Positions 23,601-35,706 of a DNA stretch of 64,000 nt are shown here, piece by piece. Both the position numbers and the translations under genes were made by a program. The notes under the pieces were generated by a model. The model worked only from the letters and a program-made list of their open reading frames with translations. It searched no databases and was not told the origin of the DNA. The DNA comes from Owenia fusiformis. Lineage: Eukaryota > Annelida > Polychaeta > Sabellida > Oweniidae. The DNA lies in the NCBI GenBank assembly GCA_903813345.2, contig CAIIXF020000004.1, positions 9,494,196-9,558,195 of the forward strand, given 5' to 3'. How positions within the stretch are numbered: the first letter of the stretch is position 1; each line of letters starts with the position of its first letter.

Positions 23601-26600
23601 ATCTTTTTGTTAATGACCCTTCTTTGATATTACATTTTAAATATATAAAGTAATCTATTTGCCTTTTTTCAATGACATCAACAAGAGGCCTCCAGCCTAA
23701 ATCACCTAAAAGTGCTTCTCTTGCTGGACAACACCTAATTTGGAGAATTGATCTCCCAATATTATATTGCATTGATTTCATTTTATCTGTGTTAGTTTTG
23801 TTTAACGCGAATATAGGACAGCCGTGGAGAATGGCAGGGACAAACTTTGAATTGTACATTTTCCCCCCAAATTTGAGACGCATGACATTACAGTGCTTTG
23901 TCAAAGTGGAGACTATCATACCTTGAATTCGTTTAGATTTTTCGGCAAGGGAGTCAATGTGGCCGGAGTCTTTTAGAGACCGATCAAAATATATCCCTAG
24001 ATACTTATAAATTTTAACCTCAAATAGTTCATGGCTGCCTAAGATCCATTTTTTATTTTTGTCAAGTCTTTTCCCAATGACAATAACCTTTGATTTTTTA
24101 GGGCTAAAATTGAACCCCCATTTAATGGAAAAGATATCAGCAATTTTTAACATTCTGTTCATTGTAGATTCATTTTCGGCAAGTAAAACAACATCATCAG
24201 CGAACATAAGAACTGGGACCTTTTCGTTTTCAAAAGGTAACCCTACATCTTCATTGTTGAACATTTCAACAAGGTCGCTCATAACAAGGGAAAACAGAGT
24301 CGGGGAGAGGCAGCAACCCTGTTTTAGGCTATAGACAGGGCTGCACTCTTCCCACTCTGTTGAAATTTTTCCAAAGATAACTTTGCTTTGAACTCCCACA
24401 TATAACTCCCTCAAAATGCGCCAGACTTTGCCTTGAATACCTTTTTCCAATAATCGTAAAAATAAAAGGTCCCTGTTTACCACGTCGAAGGCTTTAGAGA
24501 TGTCCAAAAAAGATAAATAGGTCTTAAGGTTGTTGTTTTTCCTCATGCTACAGATACCTTTAAGGGCAAAAATATGAGTATGAGTATTTCCCACGTTTAG
24601 GGCATTTATTTGAATATTCTTGAATGGCTTTTTCAACTTCAATTTGTAGGATATCATTGTTGTCAACAGTTCTTGCCTTTGTTGCCCTAATAAGCCAATT
24701 CAAAATGTTAGACATTTTAGGCCTTTATTGAATTATCGCCCAACAACACTAGACGAAACGGAATACAGTAAAACCGCAACAAAATAGTTGTAGATTTCTT
24801 TGAAAAATTAAGAAATATACACGACATGTTGAATTTTTCAAAACAGAAAAAACATTATTTAAGGTGATCTGTCTACATGACTCTCTAGGATAAAGTGAAA
24901 TATAAGTTTCTATTGTAAGAATAAAATACACTAAATATACACTATTTACATTATTTTTTCTAATAAAGGTCTGGCAATTAGAATCTCTGTCTTCTGGACA
25001 TTAAGCTTTCTAACTCTCAACTAACTCTTTCTTGACTCAGGTCTTATGGAGTACAGCATCCTTATTTACCCTCACACTACCAAGTGATACTCTAAAATAC
25101 CACTATATCAAATTAATTTTAAAATGTGTAGATTGACATCAAAAAAAGTTACTCCAAAATTATTAGTCTTTACTTAAAATACTTATCATTACTCCACTGA
25201 TTTGGCACGATTATTGAGTATAGTAAAAATTTACCATTGACCTGAGAAAGTTGAACTTGAAACTGTATAATAGATATTTGATAAATTACATAACATATTT
25301 GGAAAGAGGCCAGCAGAAGTTAAATATGACATGGAGTTTTAAGTAAATGGTCAACATTTAAAGTAAAGCAACAAATAGAGACTTAAATAGTGTAAAATGT
25401 TCGAAGTTGACCTAATTTTTTCAAAATCGTGCCAATGTTTCATGTCAATTCTAATTGTATAATCAGAAAAAGATGAACTAAAATATGATTAATCCAATAA
25501 TATTGGTGGGTATATGTGTTCCTTAGACATTTATAAGTTATCAAAATTGACATTTTACCTGATGAAATGTCATTTGCTGGTTAAAAGTGCAAATTGAGTA
25601 CCACATATGCTCACGATTTAAAACATTGGCAGTTCTTATACATATTCTTTGATTGCCAGTTCCAAGGACATATGCCCTTAAATCAGAATTTAAGATTATG
25701 AGAAGATGTAATTGCAGTGAAAAAAAGCACATGATTTTAAGTGATTTCAACATTGTTTGCAATTTGCGACACTTCACAGTGATCTCCCCAGGATTTTTCC
25801 TGTGCATTTTCAAAATTCAGACCAAAATTGGTCAAAATATGCCAATTATTCATGATTTTTCTCCTTTTTAAGTGGGTGCAAATAGATTTTCAGGTGGGTG
25901 CAAGCCTATTTTCAAAATCTCAAGTGGGTGCTGTGCCCACTTGCTTTAATGCTAGCTGGGGAGATCACTACTTCAGGTATGACTTAAAGGCCCACTTTGG
26001 GAATTTTCAACATTTTTGGGCAAAATAAAGACTTAAATTTAAACACATACGAGGGGTGATCAGGAATTTCTGGACCGTTGGCTCTATTTTTGCCATTTTT
26101 TATCCTTTCTTGATGATTTTTGCACACAATATAACCCAAATATATAGGATCACACAATGAAGATTTCACTGCTCTACGACATCATTATCATTTTATTTTT
26201 GTTGCCATGGTAACCGGTGACACGACAAGGTGGAGCTCAGAAAAAATAACAAATTCCAAAAATCAACAGTAGTTTTATATGATGTTTAGACACTGTATTC
26301 ATTGCTGAATATGTAACATACTGTAATAGGTTGTATTATATCATGAAGTATATTCATTAATTTTCATAGTAACTGTCATTATTCTTCCATCAATTCTAAT
26401 CCTTCAAAGTAGTTACCAGCATTTTGTAAACATTTGTTATGCCTTTTCACCCAGTCCTGAAAGGCGTGATACAGACCGTCTTTGCCTACAAAATGTGACT
26501 GTTTCCATTGCTTGTGGCTGTGTACCACACGCACCGTATCCCCCAGAATTAGCTGGGTGTGATTTTTATATTTTCCCAACACTGAAGAACAAATTATGAG

Positions 26601-29600
26601 GTATCCACTTTGAGGAAATTAATGAGATCATTCAGGAATACACACACCAATGTTACAAAGTAGGTAAAGACGGTCTGTATCACGTCTTTCAGGACTGGGT
26701 GAAAAGGCATAACAAATGCTTACAAAATGCTGGTAACTACTTTAAAGGATTAGAATTGATGGACGAATAATAATAGTTACTATGAACATTAATGAATATA
26801 CTTAATGAAATAATACAACCTATACAGTATGTCACGTATTCAGCAATGAATACAGTGTCTTAACATCATATCAAATAACTGTACATTTTTCAAATTTGGT
26901 ATTTATCTGAGCTCCACCTTGTCGCGTCACCAGTTACCATGGTAACAAAAATAATATGATAATGATGTCATAGAACAATGAAATCTTCAGGGTGTGATCC
27001 CATATATTTGGGTTATATTGTGTGGAAAAATCACGAAGAAAGGATAAAAAATGGCAAAAATAGAGCCAACGGTCCAGAAATTCCTGATCACCCCTCGTAT
27101 GTATGTCCAATGTTAGCTGGGAAGATGGATGTATGTGTACTTGAAGAGAATAAATCGGGCCCATTTTGACTAAACGCTGTGCTGAGTAGCATTTATAATA
27201 CGCTATATATTTGAGTCAATATATTATTTATTTGTTGTTACCTTATTTTGTTCCTTCAACAGTCTGTTGTTGTAGTAAATCACTGTTTTTTAGACAACAA
27301 AACTTTTGAATTTAGATTCCAGCCATTTTAGGTCTCGCGAGATCTCGTGACTTTCGAAAGTAAAAATTTGCAACAAATTAATTCGCGTTAGCTAAATATG
27401 AAGTCACATGATCTTTCAGTAGTAATACCCATGCGCATAAAAAGTACAATGCGCATGTGCACGCATGCGCAAAAAGTTAAAAAATGGTGCGCGCCAGTTC
27501 TGGAATTTCTCCACTTTAACTGCAATTACACAACAAGTACAGGCCTGTCAACTGTCCCGCAATTTGCGTATTTGTCACGCATTTGCTGAAGAATTTGATG
27601 TCACGCCAGTTTTTTTTGCGTGACAGAAAATGTCACGCAAAATACGCATTTTACCTGGTAATTGTCAAGCAAAAATATTTCTGTAGAAATTTTTTTGAAA
27701 TATGTTTACCCCCCCCCCCCCCCCGTTGACGACAACGCGAGCGTAGGGAGCGCGAAAAATTTGAGGTGTTCAAAGTTTGGCAAAGGTGCTCAAACTTTGG
27801 CCAAAGGTGTTTAAAAGTTGGCCAAAGGTGTTCAAAATTTGGACAAAAGTGTTCAGATTTGGACTTAGGTGTCCAACATTTTGAAGTCACTCATATTAGG
27901 TGGTCCCAAGTTGACAGCCCTGCAAGTAGGACTTATTGTCACCACGCGTCATGAAAAGGGCAAGTTACATTCAATTACAGGGTGACCGGAAAAAAAGGAG
28001 ACCATTGAAGTAATCAATTTCTCCTAAACTAGACAAGTGCCATCAATGAAATTTTGCATACACTGGAACAGTTATATGGAAATTTGTTACTGAAGGTTTC
28101 AATACAAGCATTCAACTGGTTCAGGAGCTATGATCATTTACATAACATGCTCCAAATAGGCACAATTGAGACCAACGCAGAGTTGGATTCATATGGCAAA
28201 CTACCCTTACATGTTCTGCCCTCTATGGCATTATTATGGCATTACATATAGCAGTGATTGCCTTCTTTAGGTCAACAATAGTCTGAGGATTGTTTTGGTA
28301 TAGATTGTCTTTCAAATATCCATACAAAAAGAAATCAGCAGGATTCAAGTCTAGGCTGTAATGGCAATGAAGGGTTATCTGACATGTGGTTCATCATCCT
28401 GTTGCCAAAGTGCTGATTTACCCAATCTTAAGAGTCACTTTAGGTATTGGGCATAGTGCCATGTTACTAAAACCACTATATGGCACAATTAAATCCAATA
28501 TGGAAACCAAGGGCTGCCCAAAACCTCCTTAGGATGATACTGTAACTGAGTGGGACCACTGAGTCAGAAGCCATAGGTCAGATAAGCTTCGTCTCCATAC
28601 ACCTCAAATTTGAATCCACCTGATTTCTTTTTGTGGGGCAATTTGAAAGACAATGTGTACCAAAACAATCCTGAGACAATTGCTGACCTAAAGGTGGCAA
28701 TAAATGCTAAATGTAATGCCATAACAAGGTTGGAATATGTAAGGGTATTTGCCAAATGTATCCAGCTCTGCGTTGGTCTCAATTGCGCCTATTTGGAGCA
28801 TGTTATGTAAATGATCATAGCTCCTGAACCAGTTGACTGCTTGTATTGACACTTTCAGGAACAAATTTCCATAGAACTGTCCTGATGTATGCAAAATTTC
28901 ATTGATGTCACTAGTCTATTTTAGGAGATATTGCCTATTTCAATGGTCTCCTTTTTTTCCGGTCACCCTGTATCTTCTTAAATACCGTTTCTAATCCACC
29001 GCGCCTGCTTGGAAGTTGGAGAAAACCACTTCACAAGACGGTATATTTTAATGGTTCGTCAGCTGGCTCAAAAGCCAGCTGTGTTCAGTAAGTCCAATGT
29101 ATTGATAAGAACCTTATCTTTCATTGGACACCAACAACAGCTCAAATGGACCACATCAAAGCTTTCAATAAATTATCCAATTTTTTTTTCGATCTGTCAA
29201 GCTTTATATATCAAGTGTTTATCAATGTCATTAAAAGATGGTTTGTATTACATGGTACATTCATTTTTACAGAAGTGTTTATAGTTCTAACATTGGACTC
29301 CAGGGAGCAGCACAGTTCAGGCAAGCCTGGACTAAAGTGTAATCCTATCATCTGACAACGTTAATTTTATATTATGAATTCCATTTACAGTCAACTCAGC
29401 AATCCACACATCTCAACTATTATACTGATGAAAATTGTAGACTACTTGAGATGTAAAAATTGCTTAGTTTGACAGCTGGCCTAGAAATTGAAATTTTGTT
29501 TACATTTTTGAAATCAACAAACAGCCGTGAAACTTGAAATCCCGTTGAAACATACCTTCATCACTGGAGTCACTGTCATCCCTGCCTTCTATTCTATTCC

Positions 29601-29883
29601 GTACTCTCGTAGGGAAGAGTTCTTGAATCTGTTTCCATCTGTTGTAGTCGATAAGAGAGTTTGTTTTGGAGGCCCTCCGCGACCAAGTCGCTATCCGAGT
29701 TCGACAAATTGGACACAGTAGACTCGTTTCTTGTACGTTCTTCTTGAAGCACGGCATGCATAGCTCGTGATTACATGGCATAGTCACTGGTTCTATTAAA
29801 ATATACATACATACTGGACATGTACACTCGAAAAGTGAAGTTTTCTCCACTTTCCCACTTTTTCTTTTTGAACCTGACGCCAT
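17608..29883 (-). CDS. RNF168: E3 ubiquitin ligase RNF168 ortholog
   Basis: Four exons on the minus strand, all with GT/AG borders and agreeing phases: 29883-29556, 22238-22162, 21483-21310 and 20148-17608, giving 1039 residues (human about 571). The ATG at 29883 (AAAATGG context) is preferred to one 21 bases upstream. RING C3HC4 residues are C22, C25, C37, H39, C42, C45, C57, C60, followed by an RNF168-like block with CRTRIATWSRR. Exon 2 holds PGEVRREYE, matching vertebrate PGELRREYE. Exon 3 has the UMI (EALIRQLQEEEE) and MIU1 (LQLSDELLAKEL). The C-terminus has MIU2 (ERDRLIAIKLQQ, from about 991) and LRM2 (GSSDEYKLR). Known role of the family: at DNA double-strand breaks it reads ubiquitin left by RNF8 and ubiquitinates H2A K13/K15 in chromatin. 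The long Ser/Lys-rich middle is disordered in appearance and holds several sumoylation-type sites (IKTE, VKTE, IKSE). Confidence 0.94.
22873..24740 (-). mobile_element. 5'-truncated non-LTR retrotransposon (LINE) in RNF168 intron 1
   Basis: On the minus strand, 24666-23530 encodes a reverse transcriptase core. Visible motifs in order are FLDISKAFDVVNRDLL (motif A), LKQGCCLSPTLFSL (motif B), MFADDVVLLAE (catalytic FADD, motif C) and YKYLGIYFD. The C-terminal part continues in another frame at 23511-23092 and ends with a zinc-knuckle-like CTLCDKNVKDTIQHRLFVC. Residues of the upstream frame are seen to about 24740, where homology stops; the endonuclease is absent. There is a frame change near 24650 and another near 23520. 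The insert is in the same orientation as RNF168. The LINE clade was not determined. Confidence 0.85.
25777..25969. mobile_element. 193-bp hAT-like MITE in RNF168 intron 1
   Basis: Ends CAGTGATCTCCCCAG and CTGGGGAGATCACT are inverted repeats. ACTTCA flanks it at 25771-25776 and 25970-25975, a target duplication. The interior contains a direct triple of AGTGGGTGC/AGGTGGGTGC. Confidence 0.8.
26050..27097. mobile_element. 1.05-kb palindromic mariner derivative in RNF168 intron 1
   Basis: TA target duplication at both ends, with terminal CGAGGGGTGATCAGGAA and its mirror. Almost the whole element is an inverted repeat. Each arm carries the same piece of a mariner-type transposase C-terminus, one on each strand: KDGLYHAFQDWVKRHNKC and NAGNYFEGLELMEE on the minus strand (about 26582-26379), and the same peptide on the plus strand (about 26660-26770). 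The two fragments point inward to outward in mirror image. The catalytic DDE/D core is absent, so the element cannot move by itself. Confidence 0.85.
27540..27922. mobile_element. 383-bp hAT-like MITE in RNF168 intron 1
   Basis: Ends CAGGCCTGTCAACT and AGTTGACAGCCCTG are near-perfect inverted repeats. CAAGTA flanks it at 27534-27539 and 27923-27928. The interior has a C run at about 27709-27724 and a short tandem array of GGTGTTCAAA(A/G)TTTGG(C/A)CAAA units at about 27765-27865. Confidence 0.82.
27978..28970. mobile_element. 1-kb palindromic mariner-like derivative in RNF168 intron 1
   Basis: TA target duplication at both ends, terminal CAGGGTGACCGGAAAAAAAG and its mirror. The two arms are inverted copies of each other. 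Each encodes a piece of a mariner-type transposase: PPDFFLWGNLKDNVYQNNPE on the plus strand near 28615 and a diverged copy (DFFLYGYLKDNLYQNNPQ) on the minus strand near 28340. The PxDFFLWG(x)LKD block is characteristic of mariner-like transposases just after the last catalytic aspartate. The rest of the transposase is missing. Confidence 0.85.
29085..29250 (+). repeat. Dispersed repeat, copy in RNF168 intron 1
   Basis: Shares blocks CCAATGTATTGATAAGAACC, GATCTGTCAAGCTTTATATA and ATCAATGTCATT(A/G)AAAGA with 46915-47075, where they lie in reverse orientation. No termini were resolved. Confidence 0.6.
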
Positions 29884-30166
29884 TTTGAAACTTCCACTGC
29901 GCATAAGTCACTGCGCAGGTTAAATGAGGTATCCTCCAAGCATTTCGTTCAGAGCAATCTTGCATGTATTCCCGGGTATTAGGTTTGGTGGATTTATTGA
30001 AGTAGTAGAATTTATTTGTTTTTTTAATTGCGATTATGCCTCATTTGGAGGGAAATACAATGTTTAAATGCAATAGGTGTCCGCAGGCGGAGCGAGTCAT
30101 GTGTAGTCCTTAACACGGAGATCTTGGAATAAAATGGTTACTCGTATTCCCAAACGAGATAAGTTC
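29884..30166 (-). promoter_or_regulatory. Presumed RNF168 promoter region
   Basis: This is the DNA immediately upstream of the RNF168 start on the minus strand. It is more GC-balanced than its surroundings, but I see no TATA box or recognisable operator. The assignment rests only on position. Confidence 0.35.
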
Positions 30167-30273
30167 GGTTACCCCGGCCAGATGATTCTTTTGTAGTAGG
30201 ATCAGTAGCTCAATAAATATTCTTTGAGCCTATGAGATCCTACTACAAAACGATCTGGCCAATACCTGTAACC
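30167..30273. mobile_element. About 107-bp palindromic MITE upstream of RNF168
   Basis: The arms (GGTTACCCCGGCCAGATGAT and TTTTGTAGTAGGATC at the left, mirrored at the right) are reverse complements with small gaps. The hairpin loop is about 35 bases. It lies roughly 300 bp upstream of the RNF168 start codon. Confidence 0.7.
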
Positions 30274-31575
30274 CCGGTCACCATTTTTTCCAAACCAAGG
30301 ATTTTGTTCACTTTTGAACAACTTATAGGAATAAATAAGTATAAAAATTAGTAAAGAAGTTTTAATAGCCAGGAGGGCAATACAAATATTCAATAGAGAC
30401 AAAACTGGCACTATACATCATGCATATTTTGAAAAGAATGCCTATGTATAATGTATAATTATACATATGCTTATTCTTGAAATACAGTTTAAAAAAGCAA
30501 AACAAAAAAAACATGATAGGCTTACGTGTTCACCGACGACGTAAAGCCTACGTGTCTTAGAGGGGCGTGCATGCAATGACCAGCAAATACATGTAACAAC
30601 TTCAAGAGGGGGTACGACTTTTTTGTCACAACGCATGCGCGATCGACACTTCATGATCGAACAATTTCAATGGAGAGCTGTCTTCATTAAAAAATGGGCT
30701 TTAATTGAAAGCCCATGATTAAAACACCAACCAAAACGTAAGTTTTGATATATAATTTAAAACAGCAAAATCCATCCATAGATCTTTATAATTCGACCTT
30801 TTAATGATTTAATTTTTGGGATAATTTGCTAAAATCCCCCATTGGCCGCCATTATATTACTTTGAAAAAAACATAACATCATTTCATATCATTCGTTAAG
30901 TGATCTAAACAACTCCAAGTCCTTATATTGCTTGTATTGGGCTTCAACGGATTCTAAGAGATCAAACTAGTACAATACGTGTATGTTGACAACACCCGTT
31001 TCAACATTTGCCGCATAATCTTTTGGCCTTTTAGGTCATAAAGTCAATGTTTTGATTTCCGACCATTAATGACGAACTTGGATCCGGTGTGAAAGAAATT
31101 ATGGTCCCCCAGGGATTACGGTCCCCCATTTTAAAGGCCTTTACTGGCCCTGGTTGTGTATAAGATAATGAGGGAAAGAGTTGTATTTAGGTCACCATAT
31201 AAATCAATGGAGAGTAGGACCATAATTTGATAGGACCTCCTACCCTTTTACACCGGGATTCATTTGTCCGGGATTCATGAAGCTATTTACAATGTTCTAC
31301 GCCATGATAATTTGTACATGTTTTATCAAAGATATATTATACTACATTATTCGACAATTTATCATTCGTAATGTTAACAGTATTTCACATTATTTAATAT
31401 TTCATTTTACATTGCAATTGGAAGATCAGAATTCCCATAAACTGTTCTTTTTTTCCTATTATGTCGTTACTTTATAGGCAATCATTTGTCAAGGGTAAAT
31501 ACCCAAAAATTATACAATTTGTGTATTTGATAGGTGACAAATAAAACGAGCATTTAACTGTACCAGCCATATAAG
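30274..31575. other. Intergenic stretch without a recognised gene
   Basis: AT-rich, with a short GTACATG-type patch and one stretch (about 31070-31260) of low-complexity GGTCCCCCAG/ATTACGGTCCCCC sequence. No gene, RNA or clear transposon was recognised. Confidence 0.4.
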
Positions 31576-32735
31576 CAGTGGCGTAGCGTGGCAATTTTAC
31601 TAGGGGACGCAAAATTCCCAAATTGGGATGGGGGGGGGGGTTACCCGATACGCATTCATTTTCACTTGAAATTTACTCATAAGTACTCATTGCCCCTCAA
31701 CAAGACGTCGCTTTCTCCCTGGATCAGTCAAACAATCACGCAGTGCCTCGTCTCCACGAAGATCATCATAATCTGGTCCATTTTTACACAAAAATAATTT
31801 TGAACATTTAAAAAATCTATTAGACTATCGTTGTAAAAATCTTACCTGAATAATTTACACTGAACAAAAAGATGTCTGCAGCAGACAGCACTGTTGATTA
31901 GGCTTACTATTATTCAATGTCTTCCGATAAGATTTATGGATAAAAGGTACAGCCAAATCTTGCTTGAATATTATTATAGTATATAGATATTAGCGTAATT
32001 GATTAACTATCCCTAATCATTAAATTCAAAAGATACTTACGCCAAAACTGGAGCTGGATTCGGCACATGAGCAGCCATTGTGTACTTAATACGGGGAGGT
32101 CATATGGATTATATAAGAGTATTCACGAAATTATGAGAGTATAATTTGAAAGAATCATTAATGACATGTCGGGACTAAAATAAACACCTTTCTATGGTTG
32201 AACCCTGTTCAAAGATACGAAATGATAAGGTTGAACAATGGCTTTGCTTATTAAAACTTGAGAAAGGACGATTCTCGGTTTGGAGAACGAAGTTCATCAA
32301 TCTAAATGAGCATTATCCCTGCTTCGGACTTTGATTTTTTTACATAATATAGATTTGAATGTCTTCTTTTGAATAGTCATAATTTAATTTGGGTAATATT
32401 TCTAGATTTTTCGCAAAAAACTATTAGCGCAGTACACTGATGAACTTCTTTCCCCAAATCGAGACTTGTATTTTATTGAATCGGTCTATTTGAGCATTAT
32501 CCCTGCTTCAGACCAATTTGTTATTTTTACATCTTGTAGATTTAATTGTCCTCTTTTGAATATTCATAGTTTAATTTGGGTAATATTTCTATATTTTTCA
32601 TGAAATTTTTTTTAGCCCAGGAGGCTGTTCTCCAAACCGAGAATCGTCCTTTAGAATTTCCAAATATTCAGATAAACATTGGATTGTTCCAGTGGACGCA
32701 TTTGCGTACTTTGCGTAAACGACGCTACGCCACTG
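31576..32735. mobile_element. 1.16-kb hAT-like element with CAGTGGCGTAGCGT ends
   Basis: Begins CAGTGGCGTAGCGT and ends ACGCTACGCCACTG, terminal inverted repeats of a type common in hAT elements. A clean 8-bp duplication is not seen; only TAAG is shared by the flanks. No transposase is visible. A MITE (32273-32652) is inserted in its right half. Confidence 0.7.
32273..32652. mobile_element. MITE with AAAGGACGATTCTCGG ends, copy 2 (nested)
   Basis: A 380-bp close relative of 11949-12342: same inverted ends, same internal duplication. Both copies are nested in larger TIR elements of unrelated ends. Confidence 0.85.
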
Positions 32736-33677
32736 TAAGGAAACAGATGCCCAATATGAATCTCCCTCGCAGAAAATTAGCGTAGGCCTGCGAAGAATTT
32801 TTTTCAATATTGGCTGAAGGGCGATGGAGATAAATTTTAAATAAAGAGGGCAGGTCACTCAATCTATAACAGGATACTACTGTTGCCATCTTTATATTGG
32901 CCCAAAACCTATGTTTATCACCCTCTTCTATTTGGACGATTCAGAAAGTATTCTCACAATCTAAAACCACATGTAAGGGGAATTATATTGATGCTAATGA
33001 ATTCTGTTCTTGTGGTGAAACAAATTGGTGCATATTTAATAAATGCCAGCACCAATCCAGTTCCTTTTGAAACACCCTGTAATATCCTACATGTGGAACA
33101 TTGATGTCATTATATGATTAATGTGCCGTTCTTGTGGTGAAACAAATAGCAATCCATATTCAATATTTATCTTTCTAGGGCTGACAATTGTCCATTGGAT
33201 AATTGTTCGTAATTAATTATTTTAACCTTAACGACTTTCCTTTCAATATTGAATATTACGACATTATCAAATGAATTACATGTGATAAGAATCAGCTAGC
33301 GATACAGTAGAACTTACAATTTAACAATAATCTGAAAGTATCTTGAATGATGACAAAGTTACAATCCGAATCATAACGTATTGATCAAGTTCTAATACAT
33401 TCCTAAAAACATTTTCTTGTGAGTTGCATACCAATTCACGGATCCATGTCCAAGTTACAACCGTTTGATATAAGTGCTACTGAAATAAAAGGTGATTATA
33501 ACATTTATAATACAACATGTTATATTATTTTCCTCTCTGAAAGCAATATTCATAAAATTTCATGTAGTGTGCAACAGTTGCATTTGGCAAAATGTGAGTA
33601 TTGCTTTCTCATTTAGAATTGCAAACTCAAAAGATCAGTGATGACAATGCTTTTATCAAAACAATGACTTAACTCTA
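32736..33677. other. Intergenic stretch, short duplicated segment only
   Basis: The phrase TGTTCTTGTGGTGAAACAAAT occurs near 33006 and again near 33127, suggesting a small local duplication. Nothing else was recognised. Confidence 0.4.
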
Positions 33678-33913
33678 CAGGGCATAGGCGTAGCAAGGGG
33701 GTGCGATGGGTGGTATTGCACCATCCCCCACAAAATAAAATAAAACCATGATATAGAAGAAGAAGTGTTGAAGAAGCGTTGAAATGTTTTTTTATCTTAA
33801 GATTCTAGCTTAATTTTTTCACTTGTTTATGCCGAAATCGCACCCCCTGACTGGAAACCGAAAAATGTTTGGTGATCGCACAACCCCCTGTCTGAGGGCT
33901 TGCTACGCCCCTG
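33678..33913. mobile_element. 236-bp hAT-like MITE
   Basis: Left end CAGGGCATAGGCGTAGCAAG and right end CTTGCTACGCCCCTG are inverted repeats with a 4-base insertion. The inner flanks GGGGGTGCGAT and ATCGCACAACCCCC also mirror. No target duplication was seen. Confidence 0.65.
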
Positions 33914-34320
33914 CATGGTAATCCAAAAGTGATCGTCAAAGACTCTGAACCATTTCGATGCTGATGCTACTGTACTTATCTTCTAAAAACACATTTCCCT
34001 AACATTATTGGATTCATACCTCACTATCTAATTGCAATGGTCGGCTTTATGGTTACTCGATGTTACATCAACCGGGGCAAATTGTTTATTTTAGTAGTTT
34101 AAATTAATAATATAAAAAGACATTATATGACATTCGAACATGACTGTATTCACGCCTTCTATAAACTCTTAACAAAGTCAATGCTTCAGCTGGGTTATAT
34201 TCGAGATCAATAACCCAGGTAATACGTGTAATGTGTGACGTCATAACGGTGGGTCGTAGTAATGGCGGACCATGATGAATATTCGAAACAATTTGGTGGG
34301 TTTTCATGTTCGAATCGTAA

Positions 34321-34486
34321 TATAGACCTCAGAGCAGGGTTACTAGTTTCGAATAACACCCCGCTGGTCTCGGCACAAATGCTTTCGAACCCCTCACTTC
34401 CTTCGGTCGTTCGGGGTACAGAAAACGTTTGTGCCGAGACCAGCGGGGTGTTATTCGAAACTAGAAACCCTGCTCTTTGGTCTATA
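34321..34486. repeat. 166-bp near-perfect palindrome
   Basis: Arms of about 60 bases from TATAGACC at the left to its mirror at the right, through TTTCGAATAACACCCCGCTG and GTCTCGGCACAAA. The loop is about 45 bases. A single-stranded copy would form a very stable hairpin. Probably a MITE; termini and target duplication are unresolved. Confidence 0.75.
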
Positions 34487-35251
34487 TTTCTTAAATGTGA
34501 AACATTTTGATTTATCAAAATCACGAAAATGTTATTGCACAATTATTGTATAATACGACTTTTTTGTGATTATGAGTCAAAGAAAGCATATTCTTGAGTT
34601 TCAAATTGACTTCTGTGGTAACTTGAAACCATCTTCTAATTTATTCCACTTACCTTTTATTGTTTCTCCAAACATATTCTTTGAAAATCGGATTTTAAGG
34701 GTGTTAATCAGGGTAATTCTGTGCCATTTTATCAAAAATCTTGTTGCTATCTAGAAACGAGCAATTGTGATCTTGTTGTTACCTAGGAACGAGCAACTGT
34801 GATGTCACGTCACACTCATGTTAATTCTGGAATCACATGGCAGCCATTTTGGAAATTTCAAAAAAGTTCCCAATTAAAAAGGCTAAATGCTGTTTACAAA
34901 TTGGAAACTATGGCAGAATTAACAAAGGGTTTGTGAAATAATTAGGATATGGTTTCAAAATTATGCACATGACAATATATAACTACTAAATGCAGGCAGG
35001 GACTTTTAATTGCCAAAAAGTCGAGTGAAATTTTAGATGGAGAAATTCTTACTTCATACAATTGATCATGACATTTACATTTCGTCATGTCACGTGACGG
35101 TACCCACTTCTTAACCAAATCTCAAAATCTGTTAGAACTCAATTTTTGAAGTACTCAAGGAACACGTTTTCTTATATCATCTGACGTTTGATAACTGAGA
35201 CAATTTAGCCTCTTTTTAAGTTAACCATCTCTTATAAAATGTTGTTTATAA
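34487..35251. other. Intergenic stretch without a recognised feature
   Basis: Contains a small direct duplication of GTTGCTATCTAGAAACGAGC / GTTGTTACCTAGGAACGAGC near 34741 and 34775. No gene was recognised. Confidence 0.4.
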
Positions 35252-35391
35252 TGCCTGGGTCACATTTGCTCCGATCCATCGGCCGGCGCCCGCCCGATTG
35301 AGTGTTTTGTTCAATATTGTATTCAATTTTGAACAAAATACTCAATCGATCGGGCGCCGTAGAGAAAATCGTAGCAAATGTGACCAAGGCA
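35252..35391. mobile_element. 140-bp palindromic MITE
   Basis: Ends TGCCTGGGTCACATTTGCT and its mirror ending CCAAGGCA. The inner arms contain CGGGCG and GATTGAGT(G/A)TTTTGTTC with their complements. Confidence 0.75.
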
Positions 35392-35706
35392 TTAGTGAGT
35401 AATTAAATACTTATCACGTTTACTTAGACATAGTTACTAATATTTGTAAGGAATCATGGTGGTACTTTGGCACTAAGTCATATCACTACCCAGTCCACCT
35501 TATCAACAATTTGTATGGATGAGAAAACTTCATTTTGGGTGAAAATAACATAAGAATTGATCGATGAAATAGACATTTATAACGTATAGCTCTACGCCTA
35601 AATATAATTTTTGATTTTACTAACAGTGAGCGAAATCTCCCTAATAGCTTTATACAGTAAACTTAAACGTATAGAGCTACGCGACAAATTATGACGTAAA
35701 TTATAA

